Shown piece after piece: positions 16,703 through 25,026 of a DNA stretch of 64,000 bases (its first letter is position 1; each line of letters opens with the position of its first letter). The translations under genes were made by a program, and so were the position numbers. The notes under the pieces were generated by a model, which did not search any database, was not told the origin of the DNA, and was given only the letters and a program-made list of their open reading frames with translations. The stretch comes from Pseudorhodoferax sp032153935 (GTDB lineage Bacteria; Pseudomonadota; Gammaproteobacteria; Burkholderiales; Burkholderiaceae_C): the NCBI RefSeq assembly GCF_964253035.1, contig NZ_CAXUQL020000001.1, forward strand, positions 2,852,001 through 2,916,000, read 5' to 3'.

Positions 16703-17674
16703 TCAGACGGTCAGGGCCTGGTCCGTGGACTGCGGCTCGTCGATGGTTTCTGGTGGCGGCGCCAGGTGCTCGACGAGCAGCCGCGCAGTGACAGGCAACG
16801 TGGAGAAGTCGCGCGCCACCATGCGGATCTGGCGCTCGGCCCAGGCGTCGCTGAGCGGCACGTGTTCGAGGTCACCGACGCCGTGCATGAGCTCGAACGC
16901 GCGCTGCGGCATCACGCCGATGCCCAGGCCGTTGTGGATCATGCGGCACATGGCGTCCAGGCCCGTGACCTGGATGCGCAGCTTGATGGCGTGGCCCAGC
17001 TGCGCGGCGGCGCTGCGTGTGGCCAGGTGGATGGAGCTGTTGCTGGGCAGGCCGACCTGGTCGAAGGCCAGCGAGGCCTCGTACGGCACGGCGCCGCGGC
17101 CGGCCAGCGCATGGCCGCGCGGCACGATCAGCACGAGCCGGTCGCGCCGGTAGGCGCGCGTCTGCAGGGCCTCGCCAGCGGATTCGGCCGCCGCGGCATT
17201 GCACAGCCCCAAGTCGGCCGCGCCTTCCTGCACGGCGCGCACGATCTCGCTGGACAGGTGCTCCTCCAGGTCGATCTTGATGCCGCCATGGGCACGCACG
17301 AAGGCGCCCAGGTCTTCGGGCAGAAACTGCACGATGGCCGAGATGCTGGCGTGCACGCGCACATGGCCGCGCACGCCGTCGGCGTACTCGCTGAGCTCAC
17401 CCTGCATGCGGTCCAGGCTGAACAACACCGAGCGGGCATGGTGCAGCAGGCTTTCGCCGGCCGGCGTGAGGTCCACGCCGCGCGCATGGCGGTACAGCAG
17501 CGTGGTCTGCAGCAGGGTTTCCAGGTCCGACAAGCGCTTGCTGACGGCCGAGGCGGCGATGAATTCGCGCTCCGCCGCCTTGCCGATGCTGCCCAGTTCG
17601 TAGACGGCCACGAACAGCTGCAAAGACGTGAGGTCGATGCGGCGGGCAAAGTTACGTTCGGAGGGCTTCATCAT
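16703..17674 (-). CDS. LysR-type transcriptional regulator upstream of leuC
   Basis: 323 residues. The winged HTH spans residues ~14-75 (LTSLQLFVAVYELGSIGKAAEREFIAASAVSKRLSDLE), followed by an effector domain. It is on the same strand as leuC, 38 bases upstream. Its effector domain resembles the LysR at 53826-54725 (shared ISAI.QFLP..L, DLGLCN/DLGILN and RLLVEHL segments), which guards a CoA-transferase cluster, so membership of a carboxylate-responsive subfamily is as likely as control of leucine synthesis. ATG 17674 starts MMKPSERN; the next ATG is also possible. Confidence 0.88.
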   Translation of the reverse strand: MMKPSERNFARRIDLTSLQLFVAVYELGSIGKAAEREFIAASAVSKRLSDLETLLQTTLLYRHARGVDLTPAGESLLHHARSVLFSLDRMQGELSEYADGVRGHVRVHASISAIVQFLPEDLGAFVRAHGGIKIDLEEHLSSEIVRAVQEGAADLGLCNAAAAESAGEALQTRAYRRDRLVLIVPRGHALAGRGAVPYEASLAFDQVGLPSNSSIHLATRSAAAQLGHAIKLRIQVTGLDAMCRMIHNGLGIGVMPQRAFELMHGVGDLEHVPLSDAWAERQIRMVARDFSTLPVTARLLVEHLAPPPETIDEPQSTDQALTV

Positions 17675-17774
17675 GGTGGGGCATCGCCTGTGGCGACGGG
17701 GGTGGCCATTTTCCTACGGTTTTCGTGCGCATGGCATCGCGGATCACGATGCCCCTCCTGCCGGCCGTGGACGA

Positions 17775-17809
17775 GAAAAAGCCCCGCGGGCCAGGGGGCC
17801 GGCAGGGCT
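17775..17809 (-). terminator. gltA terminator
   Basis: On the minus strand, AGCCC (17805-17809) pairs with GGGCT (17780-17784) around an inner GGCC/GGCC stem, followed by TTTTTC. It lies about 24 bases beyond the gltA stop and fits a Rho-independent terminator closing the sdh-gltA transcript, before the LysR gene. Confidence 0.75.
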
Positions 17810-17832
17810 CAGCGCCTGAAGGCGAGCGGCTA

Positions 17833-19143
17833 TCAGCGCTTGGCGAGCGGCTGCACGTCGCGCTTGACGGAACCCGTGAACAGCTGGCGCGGCCGGCCGA
17901 TCTTGTACTCGGGGTCGCCGATCATTTCGTTCAGCTGGGCGATCCAGCCAACCGTGCGGGCCAGCGCGAAGATGGCCGTGAACAGCGGCACCGGGATGCC
18001 GATGGCGCGCTGCACGATGCCCGAGTAGAAGTCCACGTTCGGATACAGCTTGCGCGAGACGAAGTACTCGTCTTCCAGGGCGATCTTCTCCAGCTCCTTG
18101 GCCAGCTTGAACAGCGGGTCTTTCTCCAGGCCCAGCTCGGTCAGCACCTCGTTGCAGGTTTCCTGCATGAGCTTGGCGCGCGGGTCGTAGTTCTTGTAGA
18201 CCCGGTGGCCGAAGCCCATCAGCTTGACGCTGGAGTTCTTGTCCTTGACCTTCTTGATGAACTCGCCGATCTTCTCGACACCGCCTTCGCGCTGGATGTC
18301 ATAGAGCATGTTCAGCGCGGCCTCGTTGGCACCGCCGTGGGCAGGGCCCCACAGGCAGGCGACACCGGCGGCAATGGCGGCGAACGGGTTGGTGCCCGAG
18401 GAGCCGCACAGGCGCACCGTGGAGGTGGAGGCGTTCTGCTCGTGGTCGGCGTGCAGGATGAAGATGCGGTCCAGCGCGCGCTCGAGCACCGGGCTGACCT
18501 TGTACTCCTCGCAGGGCGTGGCGAACATCATGTGCAGGAAGTTGCCTGCATAGCTGAGGTCGTTGCGCGGGTACATGTACGGCTGGCCGATGGTGTACTT
18601 GTAGGCCATCGCGACCAGCGTCGGCATCTTGGCGATCAGGCGGATCGCGGAGATGTTGCGGTGCTCCGGATTGTTGATGTCCGTGCTGTCGTGGTAGAAG
18701 GCCGACAGGGCGCCGACCAGACCGGTCATGATGGCCATCGGGTGCGCATCACGGCGGAAGCCACGCAGGAAGAACTGCATCTGCTCGTTGACCATGGTGT
18801 GGTTGGTCACGAGCTTGGTGAACTTGCCCTTTTCCTCCGTGTTCGGCAGCTCGCCGTACAGCAGCAGGTGGCAGGTTTCCAGGAAGTCGCAGTTGGTGGC
18901 CAGCTGCTCGATCGGGTAGCCGCGGTACAGCAGTTCGCCCTTGTCGCCGTCGATGTAGGTGATGGCGGACTGGCACGACGCCGTGGACAGGAAGCCCGGG
19001 TCGTAGGTGAACATTCCGGTTTGCGCGTAGAGCTTGCGGATGTCCACGACATCCGGACCGACGTTGCCCTGGTACACAGGCAACTCAACGCTCGGACTGC
19101 CATTGCTGAACGACAGCGTGGCTTTGTTTTCGGCTAGTTTCAT
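17833..19143 (-). CDS. gltA: Citrate synthase (type II, hexameric family)
   Basis: 436 residues. It condenses oxaloacetate and acetyl-CoA at the entry of the TCA cycle. Catalytic regions are visible: HADHEQNASTSTVRL (about 228-242), WGPAHGGANEAAL (about 264-276) and GFGHRVYKNYDPRA (about 307-320). ATG 19143 (MKLAENKATLSF) has AAAGGG five bases before it, so it is preferred to the GTG two codons upstream. It follows sdhE by ten bases and ends the sdhCDAB-sdhE-gltA run. Confidence 0.97.
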   Translation of the reverse strand: MKLAENKATLSFSNGSPSVELPVYQGNVGPDVVDIRKLYAQTGMFTYDPGFLSTASCQSAITYIDGDKGELLYRGYPIEQLATNCDFLETCHLLLYGELPNTEEKGKFTKLVTNHTMVNEQMQFFLRGFRRDAHPMAIMTGLVGALSAFYHDSTDINNPEHRNISAIRLIAKMPTLVAMAYKYTIGQPYMYPRNDLSYAGNFLHMMFATPCEEYKVSPVLERALDRIFILHADHEQNASTSTVRLCGSSGTNPFAAIAAGVACLWGPAHGGANEAALNMLYDIQREGGVEKIGEFIKKVKDKNSSVKLMGFGHRVYKNYDPRAKLMQETCNEVLTELGLEKDPLFKLAKELEKIALEDEYFVSRKLYPNVDFYSGIVQRAIGIPVPLFTAIFALARTVGWIAQLNEMIGDPEYKIGRPRQLFTGSVKRDVQPLAKR

Positions 19144-19153
19144 GTTCACCCTT

Positions 19154-19438
19154 TCAGCGGTTTTCTCGTAACAGATTCAGGACAGCGCGCGTCTCGGCGT
19201 TGTCCAGCGCAGGACTGACCTGTTCCAGCGTCTTGCGTGCCAGTTGCAGGTCGAGCAGGTCGTGGTCTCCCAATTCCATCAATTGCGACAGGGCGTCGGC
19301 CTGTGCCGCAGTGACATTTGGACCGTGGCGTTCGAAGAATCGTTCCAGGAACAGATCGTTCTCCAGCAGGCCGCGCCGGCAGCGCCAGCGCAGCATCGCC
19401 AGCGCGCGTTCGTCGAGGACTTCCTGCGCTTGGGCCAC
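19154..19438 (-). CDS. sdhE: Succinate dehydrogenase flavinylation factor SdhE
   Basis: 94 residues, DUF339/Sdh5/YgfY family. The conserved RGxxE motif is R22-G-L-L-E26 in RWRCRRGLLENDLFLERFF. SdhE promotes covalent attachment of FAD to SdhA, whose gene is two upstream. The start is GTG at 19438, five bases from the sdhB stop; no better ATG is in frame. Confidence 0.93.
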   Translation of the reverse strand: MAQAQEVLDERALAMLRWRCRRGLLENDLFLERFFERHGPNVTAAQADALSQLMELGDHDLLDLQLARKTLEQVSPALDNAETRAVLNLLRENR

Positions 19439-19442
19439 GGCA

Positions 19443-20144
19443 TCAGACGGTGCGAAGCACCATCATCTCCTTGATCTTCCCGATGGCCTTGGTCGGGTTC
19501 AGGTGCTTGGGGCACACGTCCACGCAGTTCATGATCGTGTGGCAGCGGAACAGGCGGTACGGGTCTTCCAGGTTGTCCAGGCGCTCGGCCGTGGCTTCGT
19601 CGCGGCTGTCGGCGATGAAACGGTAGGCCTGCAGCAGGCCGGCCGGGCCGACGAACTTGTCCGGGTTCCACCAGAAGCTCGGGCAGCTCGTGGAACAGCT
19701 CGCGCACAGGATGCACTCGTACAGGCCGTTCAGTTCCTCGCGCTCCTCGGGCGATTGCAGGCGTTCCTTGTCGGGTGCCAGGCTCTCGGTGATGAGGTAG
19801 GGCTTGATCGAGTGGTACTGCTTGAAGAACTGCGTCATGTCCACGATCAGGTCGCGGATCACGGGCAGGCCGGGCAGCGGCTTCAGGACCACGGGGTCCT
19901 TCAGCGTGTTCATGTTGGTCAGGCAGGCCAGGCCGTTCTTGCCGTTGATGTTCATCGCGTCCGAGCCGCAGACGCCTTCGCGGCAGGAGCGGCGGAACGA
20001 GATGGTCGGATCCTGTTGCTTGAGCTTGACCAGGGCGTCCAGCAGCATGCGCTCGCTGCCGTCGAGTTCGATCTCGACGGTCTGCATGTAGGGCTTGGCG
20101 TCCTTGTCCGGGTCGTAGCGGTAGATCTGGAATGTGCGCTTCAT
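19443..20144 (-). CDS. sdhB: Succinate dehydrogenase iron-sulfur subunit
   Basis: 233 residues. The N-terminal [2Fe-2S] ligands are in RRSCREGVCGSDAMNINGKNG and the following AC; the C-terminal ferredoxin-like part has CILCASCSTSCP and CHTIMNCVDVCP for the [4Fe-4S] and [3Fe-4S] centres. It passes electrons from FAD in SdhA to quinone at SdhC/SdhD. ATG 20144 lies 14 bases after the sdhA stop. Confidence 0.98.
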   Translation of the reverse strand: MKRTFQIYRYDPDKDAKPYMQTVEIELDGSERMLLDALVKLKQQDPTISFRRSCREGVCGSDAMNINGKNGLACLTNMNTLKDPVVLKPLPGLPVIRDLIVDMTQFFKQYHSIKPYLITESLAPDKERLQSPEEREELNGLYECILCASCSTSCPSFWWNPDKFVGPAGLLQAYRFIADSRDEATAERLDNLEDPYRLFRCHTIMNCVDVCPKHLNPTKAIGKIKEMMVLRTV

Positions 20145-20158
20145 CGTGTGGGACCTTG

Positions 20159-21964
20159 TTAGAACGTACGGACCTTGGGCGGGATCGAATCGACCGTCAG
20201 GGGCTTCAGGTTGACCGGCTTGTAGGTCAGGTTGTTGCCTTCGCTGTGCCACAGCGTGTGCTTCATCCATTCCTTGTCGTTGCGGCCCAGCGGGAACTCG
20301 GCGTGGTCGGCCGGGTGCTCGTAGTCGTAGACGGTGTGGGCGCCGCGGCATTCCTTGCGGGCGGCGGCCGAGGTCATGGTGGCCTGGGCGACTTCGATCA
20401 GGTTGTCGACTTCCAGGGCTTCCATGCGGGCCGTGTTCCAGACCATGGACTTGTCCTTCAGCGTGACGCCGGAGACGCGGTCACGGATGGCGTTGACCTT
20501 GGTCACGCCTTCGTCCATGCTGGCCTGCGTGCGGAACACGCCGGCGTGCTGCTGCATGGTGCTGCGGATGTCGTTGGCCACGTCCTGGGCGTAGGCGCCG
20601 CCGGTGGACTCCTGCAGCTGGTTCAGGCGCGCCAGGGTCTTGTCGCCCGCATCGGCCGGCAGTGGCTTGTGCTCGCCGCTGCCTCGGATGAAGTCGACGA
20701 TGTGCTTGCCGGCCGACTTGCCGAACACCAGCAGGTCGAGCAGAGAGTTCGTGCCCAGGCGGTTGGCGCCGTGCACCGACACGCAGGAGCATTCGCCGAC
20801 CGCGTACAGGCCGTTGACGACGTTGTTCTGCTGGCCGTCGTGCGTGACGACCTGGCCGTTGATGTTGGTCGGGATGCCACCCATCTGGTAGTGGATGGTC
20901 GGCACCACAGGGATCGGTTCCTTGGTGATGTCGACGTTGGCGAAGTTGTGGCCGATCTCTTCCACCGAGGGCAGGCGCTTGCGGATGGTGTCGGCGCCCA
21001 GGTGGTCCAGCTTCATCAGGATGTAGTCCTTGTTGGGACCGCAGCCACGACCTTCCTTGATCTCCTGGTCCATGGAGCGCGAGACGAAGTCGCGCGGCGC
21101 CAGGTCCTTCAGCGTGGGCGCATAGCGCTCCATGAAGCGCTCGCCGTTGCTGTTCAGCAGGATCGCGCCTTCGCCGCGGCAGCCTTCGGTCAGCAGCACG
21201 CCGGCGCCGGCCACGCCGGTCGGGTGGAACTGCCAGAACTCCATGTCCTGCAGCGGGATGCCGGCGCGTGCCGCCATGCCCAGGCCGTCGCCGGTGTTGA
21301 TGAAGGCGTTGGTCGATGCCGCGAAGATGCGGCCGGCGCCGCCGGTGGCCAGCAGAACGGCCTTGGCCTGCAGCGCGTAGAGCTCACCGGTTTCCAGTTC
21401 GAGTGCGGTCACGCCGACCACGTCGCCGCTTTCGTCGCGGATCAGGTCCAGTGCCATCCACTCGACGAAGAAGTTGGTCTTGGCCTTGACGTTCTGCTGG
21501 TACAGCGTGTGCAGCATGGCGTGGCCGGTGCGGTCGGCTGCGGCGCAGGCGCGTTGCACGGGCTTTTCGCCGTAGTTGGCGGTGTGGCCGCCGAACGGGC
21601 GCTGGTAGATCGTGCCGTCCGGGTTGCGGTCGAACGGCATGCCGAAGTGCTCGAGCTCGATCACGACCTTCGGGGCTTCACGGCACATGAACTCGATGGC
21701 GTCCTGGTCGCCCAGCCAATCGGAGCCCTTGATGGTGTCGTAGAAGTGGTAGTGCCAGTTGTCCTCAGACATGTTGCCCAGCGAGGCGGACACGCCGCCT
21801 TGCGCCGCCACCGTGTGCGAACGCGTCGGGAAGACCTTGGACAGCGAGGCGACCGACAGGCCGGCGCGCGAGAGTTCGAGCGCGGCGCGCATGCCGGAGC
21901 CGCCGGCGCCGACGATGACGACGTCGAACTTGCGTTTGTTGATGTTCTTCTTGGTGTAGCTCAT
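20159..21964 (-). CDS. sdhA: Succinate dehydrogenase flavoprotein subunit
   Basis: 601 residues. The FAD-binding GAGGSGMRAA is at about 19-28, and the histidine for covalent FAD linkage is H50 in TRSHTVAAQGG. Substrate-site blocks include EFWQFHPTGVAGAGVL, GEGAILLNSNGERFMERY and HGANRLGTNSLLDLLVFG. It oxidises succinate to fumarate. ATG 21964 (MSYTKKNINKRKFD) was chosen; the longer ORF reads through sdhD out of its frame. Confidence 0.98.
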   Translation of the reverse strand: MSYTKKNINKRKFDVVIVGAGGSGMRAALELSRAGLSVASLSKVFPTRSHTVAAQGGVSASLGNMSEDNWHYHFYDTIKGSDWLGDQDAIEFMCREAPKVVIELEHFGMPFDRNPDGTIYQRPFGGHTANYGEKPVQRACAAADRTGHAMLHTLYQQNVKAKTNFFVEWMALDLIRDESGDVVGVTALELETGELYALQAKAVLLATGGAGRIFAASTNAFINTGDGLGMAARAGIPLQDMEFWQFHPTGVAGAGVLLTEGCRGEGAILLNSNGERFMERYAPTLKDLAPRDFVSRSMDQEIKEGRGCGPNKDYILMKLDHLGADTIRKRLPSVEEIGHNFANVDITKEPIPVVPTIHYQMGGIPTNINGQVVTHDGQQNNVVNGLYAVGECSCVSVHGANRLGTNSLLDLLVFGKSAGKHIVDFIRGSGEHKPLPADAGDKTLARLNQLQESTGGAYAQDVANDIRSTMQQHAGVFRTQASMDEGVTKVNAIRDRVSGVTLKDKSMVWNTARMEALEVDNLIEVAQATMTSAAARKECRGAHTVYDYEHPADHAEFPLGRNDKEWMKHTLWHSEGNNLTYKPVNLKPLTVDSIPPKVRTF

Positions 21965-21966
21965 GC

Positions 21967-22335
21967 TCACAGTCTCCAGATGACTTGGATGGCCCAGCCG
22001 GCACAGCCGACCAGCCAGACGATGGTGAAAATCTGGAGCACGAGACGGAGCCAGACTGCTGCGGTGATGTAGTCCATCAACACGTCGCGCATGCCCACCC
22101 ACACGTGGTAGAGCAGGGCGATGATCACGGAGAAGGTCAGCACCTTCATCCATTGGGCAGAGAAGATGCCGGACCACAGGTCGTAGCCGATGGGGCCCTT
22201 GGTCAGCATCAGTTGCGCGAGCACGATGACCGTGAACAGCGCCATGAGCACGCCGGTGACGCGCTGCGCCAGCCAGTCGCGCAGGCCATAGTGCGCACCG
22301 ACGACGATGCGTTTGGATCCGTAGTTGACAGCCAT
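21967..22335 (-). CDS. sdhD: Succinate dehydrogenase membrane anchor subunit
   Basis: 122 residues with three TM helices, the second and third around VLTFSVIIALLYHVWVGMRD and LQIFTIVWLVGCAGWAIQV. The His in LLYHVWVGMRDVLMDY is the usual haem b ligand, and the Asp-Tyr pair lies near the quinone site. With SdhC it anchors the complex in the inner membrane. Two bases separate its stop from the sdhA start. Confidence 0.95.
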   Translation of the reverse strand: MAVNYGSKRIVVGAHYGLRDWLAQRVTGVLMALFTVIVLAQLMLTKGPIGYDLWSGIFSAQWMKVLTFSVIIALLYHVWVGMRDVLMDYITAAVWLRLVLQIFTIVWLVGCAGWAIQVIWRL

Positions 22336-22358
22336 GGGGAGACTTTTCCTTGTTGTGA

Positions 22359-22805
22359 TCAGTAAACGCCGAACAGCTTCAGACCCAGCACCAGCGTGAG
22401 GCCCAGGCTCAGCGCCAGCACGGTAACGGCCGAGGTCTTGCCGAACTGCTTGTTCACGGCGTTGTGACTCACGTCCATCCACAGGTGACGCAGGCCCGCG
22501 ATGAAGTGGTGCAGGTAGGCCCACATCAGCGCCAGCACCACCAGCTTGAGGAACCAGCCTGGTGCGAAGCCCAGGCCGGTGTTGAACGCGGCCTTGAAAC
22601 GCGCGAACGACAGTTCGGACGTGACCGAGGTGTCGAACATCCAGATGATGAAGGGCATCAACAGGAACATCAGCACCCCGCTGGCGCGGTGCAGGATGGA
22701 CACCCAGCCCGCAGCCGGCAGCCGGTAGGTCGGCAGGTCGGTGAGGGCGTTGATGTTGCGGAACTCGGGGCGTTTGGGTCGTGCTGAGGAGGCGGCTTCT
22801 GTCAT
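22359..22805 (-). CDS. sdhC: Succinate dehydrogenase cytochrome b556 subunit
   Basis: 148 residues, three TM helices. Signature segments are RPLPxY-like TYRLPAAGWVSILHRASGVLMF (H39) and HHFIAGLRHLWMD, the latter carrying the haem b ligand. First gene of the sdhCDAB-sdhE-gltA set. Upstream on the minus strand is a TAGAAT hexamer (22863-22868) that could be a -10 box, but no convincing -35 was seen. Confidence 0.95.
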   Translation of the reverse strand: MTEAASSARPKRPEFRNINALTDLPTYRLPAAGWVSILHRASGVLMFLLMPFIIWMFDTSVTSELSFARFKAAFNTGLGFAPGWFLKLVVLALMWAYLHHFIAGLRHLWMDVSHNAVNKQFGKTSAVTVLALSLGLTLVLGLKLFGVY

Positions 22806-22941
22806 GAATGCGCTTTCGTGGATGTAACTGCCTTGTAATTGTGTCGCGGCGGTTAGCCCAAAATTCTATTGCAATGCAACAGGGCAAACGCGACGAAGCG
22901 TTGCAAAGCCAGTCGCACATGCGTCTGGCGCTGCGCGAATG

Positions 22942-23742
22942 TCAGCTCAGATCGTTGCGGTAGTGGTGCGTGTCGGTGCGGTAGAGGCCGCGCCGCAGCT
23001 CCATCGGCGTGTCGTTGTAGGTGTAGGCCACGCGCTCTACGCTGAGCAGCGGCGTGGCGGGTGCGACCTGCAGGATGGCGGCCTGGTCGGCGTCGGGCAG
23101 TACGGCGCGGATCTTCTCTTCGGCACGCACCATGCGCACGCCGAACTCGGTTTCGAACAGCGCGTAGGTGGGCCCGCGAAAGCCCGCCATGCGCTCGGCC
23201 GTGAGGCCCTTGAAGGGGCCGCCTGGCAGCCACAGGTCTTCGAGGATGGTTGGTGTCTGCGTGCCGCCATCGGCGGCGAAGGAGAGCACGCGGCGCACCT
23301 GCATCACCGCGTCGCCGCTGCGCAGGCCGAGCGCGCGCGCGATCTCGGCGTTGGCGCGGGTGCGTTTGCATTCGAGGAAGCTGCGCTGCGCCGGGCCTTC
23401 GCGGTCCACGTCGCCGTCGTCGGGCACGAGCTTCAAGAAGCGGTAGCGCACATGCTGCTCGGTGTGCGTCGCGACGAAGGTGCCCTTGCCCTGGCGCCGC
23501 ACCAGCAGGTTCTCGCCGGCCAGTTCGTCGACCGCCTTGCGCACCGTGCCCTGGCTCACGCGGAAGCGGGCGGCCAGCTCGATCTCGCTCGGGATCAGCT
23601 CCCCGGGCTTCCACTCGCCGGCCTGCAGGCGCTGCAGGATCAGGCCCTTGATCTGCTGGTACAGCGGGCTGAAGGCCGGTGTGGCGTTCGGACCCGTGTC
23701 CAGGGATGGCTCTGCGGCGTTGCCAGGGATGGGTGCGGGCAT
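22942..23742 (-). CDS. GntR/HutC-family transcriptional regulator of the TCA-cycle island
   Basis: 266 residues. The GntR winged HTH (about 26-93: SPLYQQIKGLILQRLQAGEW, IPSEIELAARFRVSQGTVRKA, LLVRRQGKGTFV) is followed by a UTRA ligand-binding domain (about 110-260). It is upstream of sdhC on the same strand and divergent from mdh; the shared intergenic region holds a TCTTATATAAGA palindrome that is a natural operator. ATG 23742 (MPAPIPGNAAEP) is preferred; a longer in-frame reading would run across the operator and promoter. The effector is unknown, a TCA-cycle acid being plausible. Confidence 0.88.
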   Translation of the reverse strand: MPAPIPGNAAEPSLDTGPNATPAFSPLYQQIKGLILQRLQAGEWKPGELIPSEIELAARFRVSQGTVRKAVDELAGENLLVRRQGKGTFVATHTEQHVRYRFLKLVPDDGDVDREGPAQRSFLECKRTRANAEIARALGLRSGDAVMQVRRVLSFAADGGTQTPTILEDLWLPGGPFKGLTAERMAGFRGPTYALFETEFGVRMVRAEEKIRAVLPDADQAAILQVAPATPLLSVERVAYTYNDTPMELRRGLYRTDTHHYRNDLS

Positions 23743-23871
23743 GGAACTTGGGGCGGGTGCCGGGAGTCGGAACGCCTGGCGGGGTTGGGTGACGCGCGGA
23801 CGGCCGGCGTCGCCGCCAGCCTTCCATGCCCGCGCACGCGGCGCCGCAGCGTGCGGCTGCGGGGTAGTCAA

Positions 23872-23895
23872 TCTTATCTTATATAAGACATAAGA
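23872..23895. promoter_or_regulatory. Candidate GntR operator between gntR and mdh
   Basis: A perfect 12-bp palindrome, TCTTATATAAGA, at 23877-23888 is flanked by further half-sites TCTTAT (23872-23877) and ATAAGA (23890-23895). It abuts the mdh -35 hexamer at 23900 and lies in the promoter region of the divergent GntR gene. Position, symmetry and the AT-rich half-sites suit a GntR dimer, and the extra half-sites suggest two binding registers. Confidence 0.72.
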
Positions 23896-23899
23896 CAAA

Positions 23900-23929
23900 T
23901 TGACCACTTTCATGGAACACGGGTAAACT
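23900..23929 (+). promoter_or_regulatory. Sigma-70-type promoter of mdh
   Basis: TTGACC (23900-23905), an 18-base spacer, and TAAACT (23924-23929) precede mdh by about 90 bases. The -35 box is four bases from the palindromic operator, so a bound regulator could occlude or contact RNA polymerase. Confidence 0.6.
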
Positions 23930-24016
23930 CTAGGGCTGTCCCCCGGGCCTGTGCGCTCGATGTTCCGTCGCCTGGGCGGGGGTGTTTCTCCCTCCTTCCT
24001 TTCCGGAGCCTTCCTC

Positions 24017-25003
24017 ATGAGCAAAAAGCCTGTCCGCGTGGCCGTCACTGGTGCAGCTGGTCAAATCGGTTACGCCCTTCTGTTCCGCATCGCGTCGGGC
24101 GAAATGCTGGGCAAGGACCAGCCGGTGATCCTGCAATTGCTGGAGATCCCGGACGAGAAGGCCCAGAAGGCGCTCAAGGGCGTGATCATGGAGCTGGACG
24201 ACTGCGCGTTCCCGCTGCTGGTCGGCATCGAGGCCCACAGCGACCCGATGACCGCGTTCAAGGACACCGACTACGCGCTGCTGGTCGGCTCGCGTCCGCG
24301 TGGCCCCGGCATGGAACGTGCCGAGCTGCTGGCCGTGAACGGCGCCATCTTCACGGCCCAGGGCAAGGCGCTGAACGCCGTCGCCAGCCGCAACGTCAAG
24401 GTGCTGGTGGTCGGCAACCCGGCCAACACCAATGCCTACATTGCCATGAAGAGCGCGCCGGACCTGCCGCGCAAGAACTTCACCGCCATGCTGCGCCTGG
24501 ACCACAACCGCGCTGCCAGCCAGCTGGCCGCCAAGACCGGCAAGCCCGTGGCCGACATCGAGAAGCTGACCGTCTGGGGCAACCACTCGCCCACGATGTA
24601 CGCCGACTACCGTTTCGCCACGATCAAGGGCGAGAGCGTGGCCAAGATGATCAACGACCAGGTCTGGAACGCCGACACCTTCCTGCCCACCGTCGGCAAG
24701 CGTGGCGCCGCCATCATCGAAGCCCGCGGCCTGTCGTCGGCTGCCTCGGCCGCCAACGCCGCCATCGACCACATGCGCGACTGGGCTCTGGGCACCAACG
24801 GCAAGTGGGTCACCATGGGCATCCCGTCGGACGGCCAGTACGGCATTCCGAAGGACGTGATGTTCGGTTTCCCCGTCACCTGCGAGAACGGCGAGTACAA
24901 GCTGGTCGAGGGCCTGGAGATCGACGCGTTCAGCCAGGAGCGCATCAACAAGACGCTGAAGGAACTGCAGGACGAGCAGGCCGGCGTCGCCCACCTGCTC
25001 TGA
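24017..25003 (+). CDS. mdh: Malate dehydrogenase (NAD, type 2)
   Basis: 328 residues. Seen: NAD-binding VTGAAGQIGYALLFRIASG, the type-2 feature MELDDCAFPLL, VGNPANTNAYIAMKSAPDLP, and catalytic His in VWGNHSPTMYADY. It interconverts malate and oxaloacetate. ATG 24017 (MSKKPVRVAVTGA) agrees with the family. First gene of mdh-tam-lyase-exported protein-acnB on the plus strand. Confidence 0.97.
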   Translation: MSKKPVRVAVTGAAGQIGYALLFRIASGEMLGKDQPVILQLLEIPDEKAQKALKGVIMELDDCAFPLLVGIEAHSDPMTAFKDTDYALLVGSRPRGPGMERAELLAVNGAIFTAQGKALNAVASRNVKVLVVGNPANTNAYIAMKSAPDLPRKNFTAMLRLDHNRAASQLAAKTGKPVADIEKLTVWGNHSPTMYADYRFATIKGESVAKMINDQVWNADTFLPTVGKRGAAIIEARGLSSAASAANAAIDHMRDWALGTNGKWVTMGIPSDGQYGIPKDVMFGFPVTCENGEYKLVEGLEIDAFSQERINKTLKELQDEQAGVAHLL

Positions 25004-25026
25004 TCCACGGACGTTCGCACGCTCCC

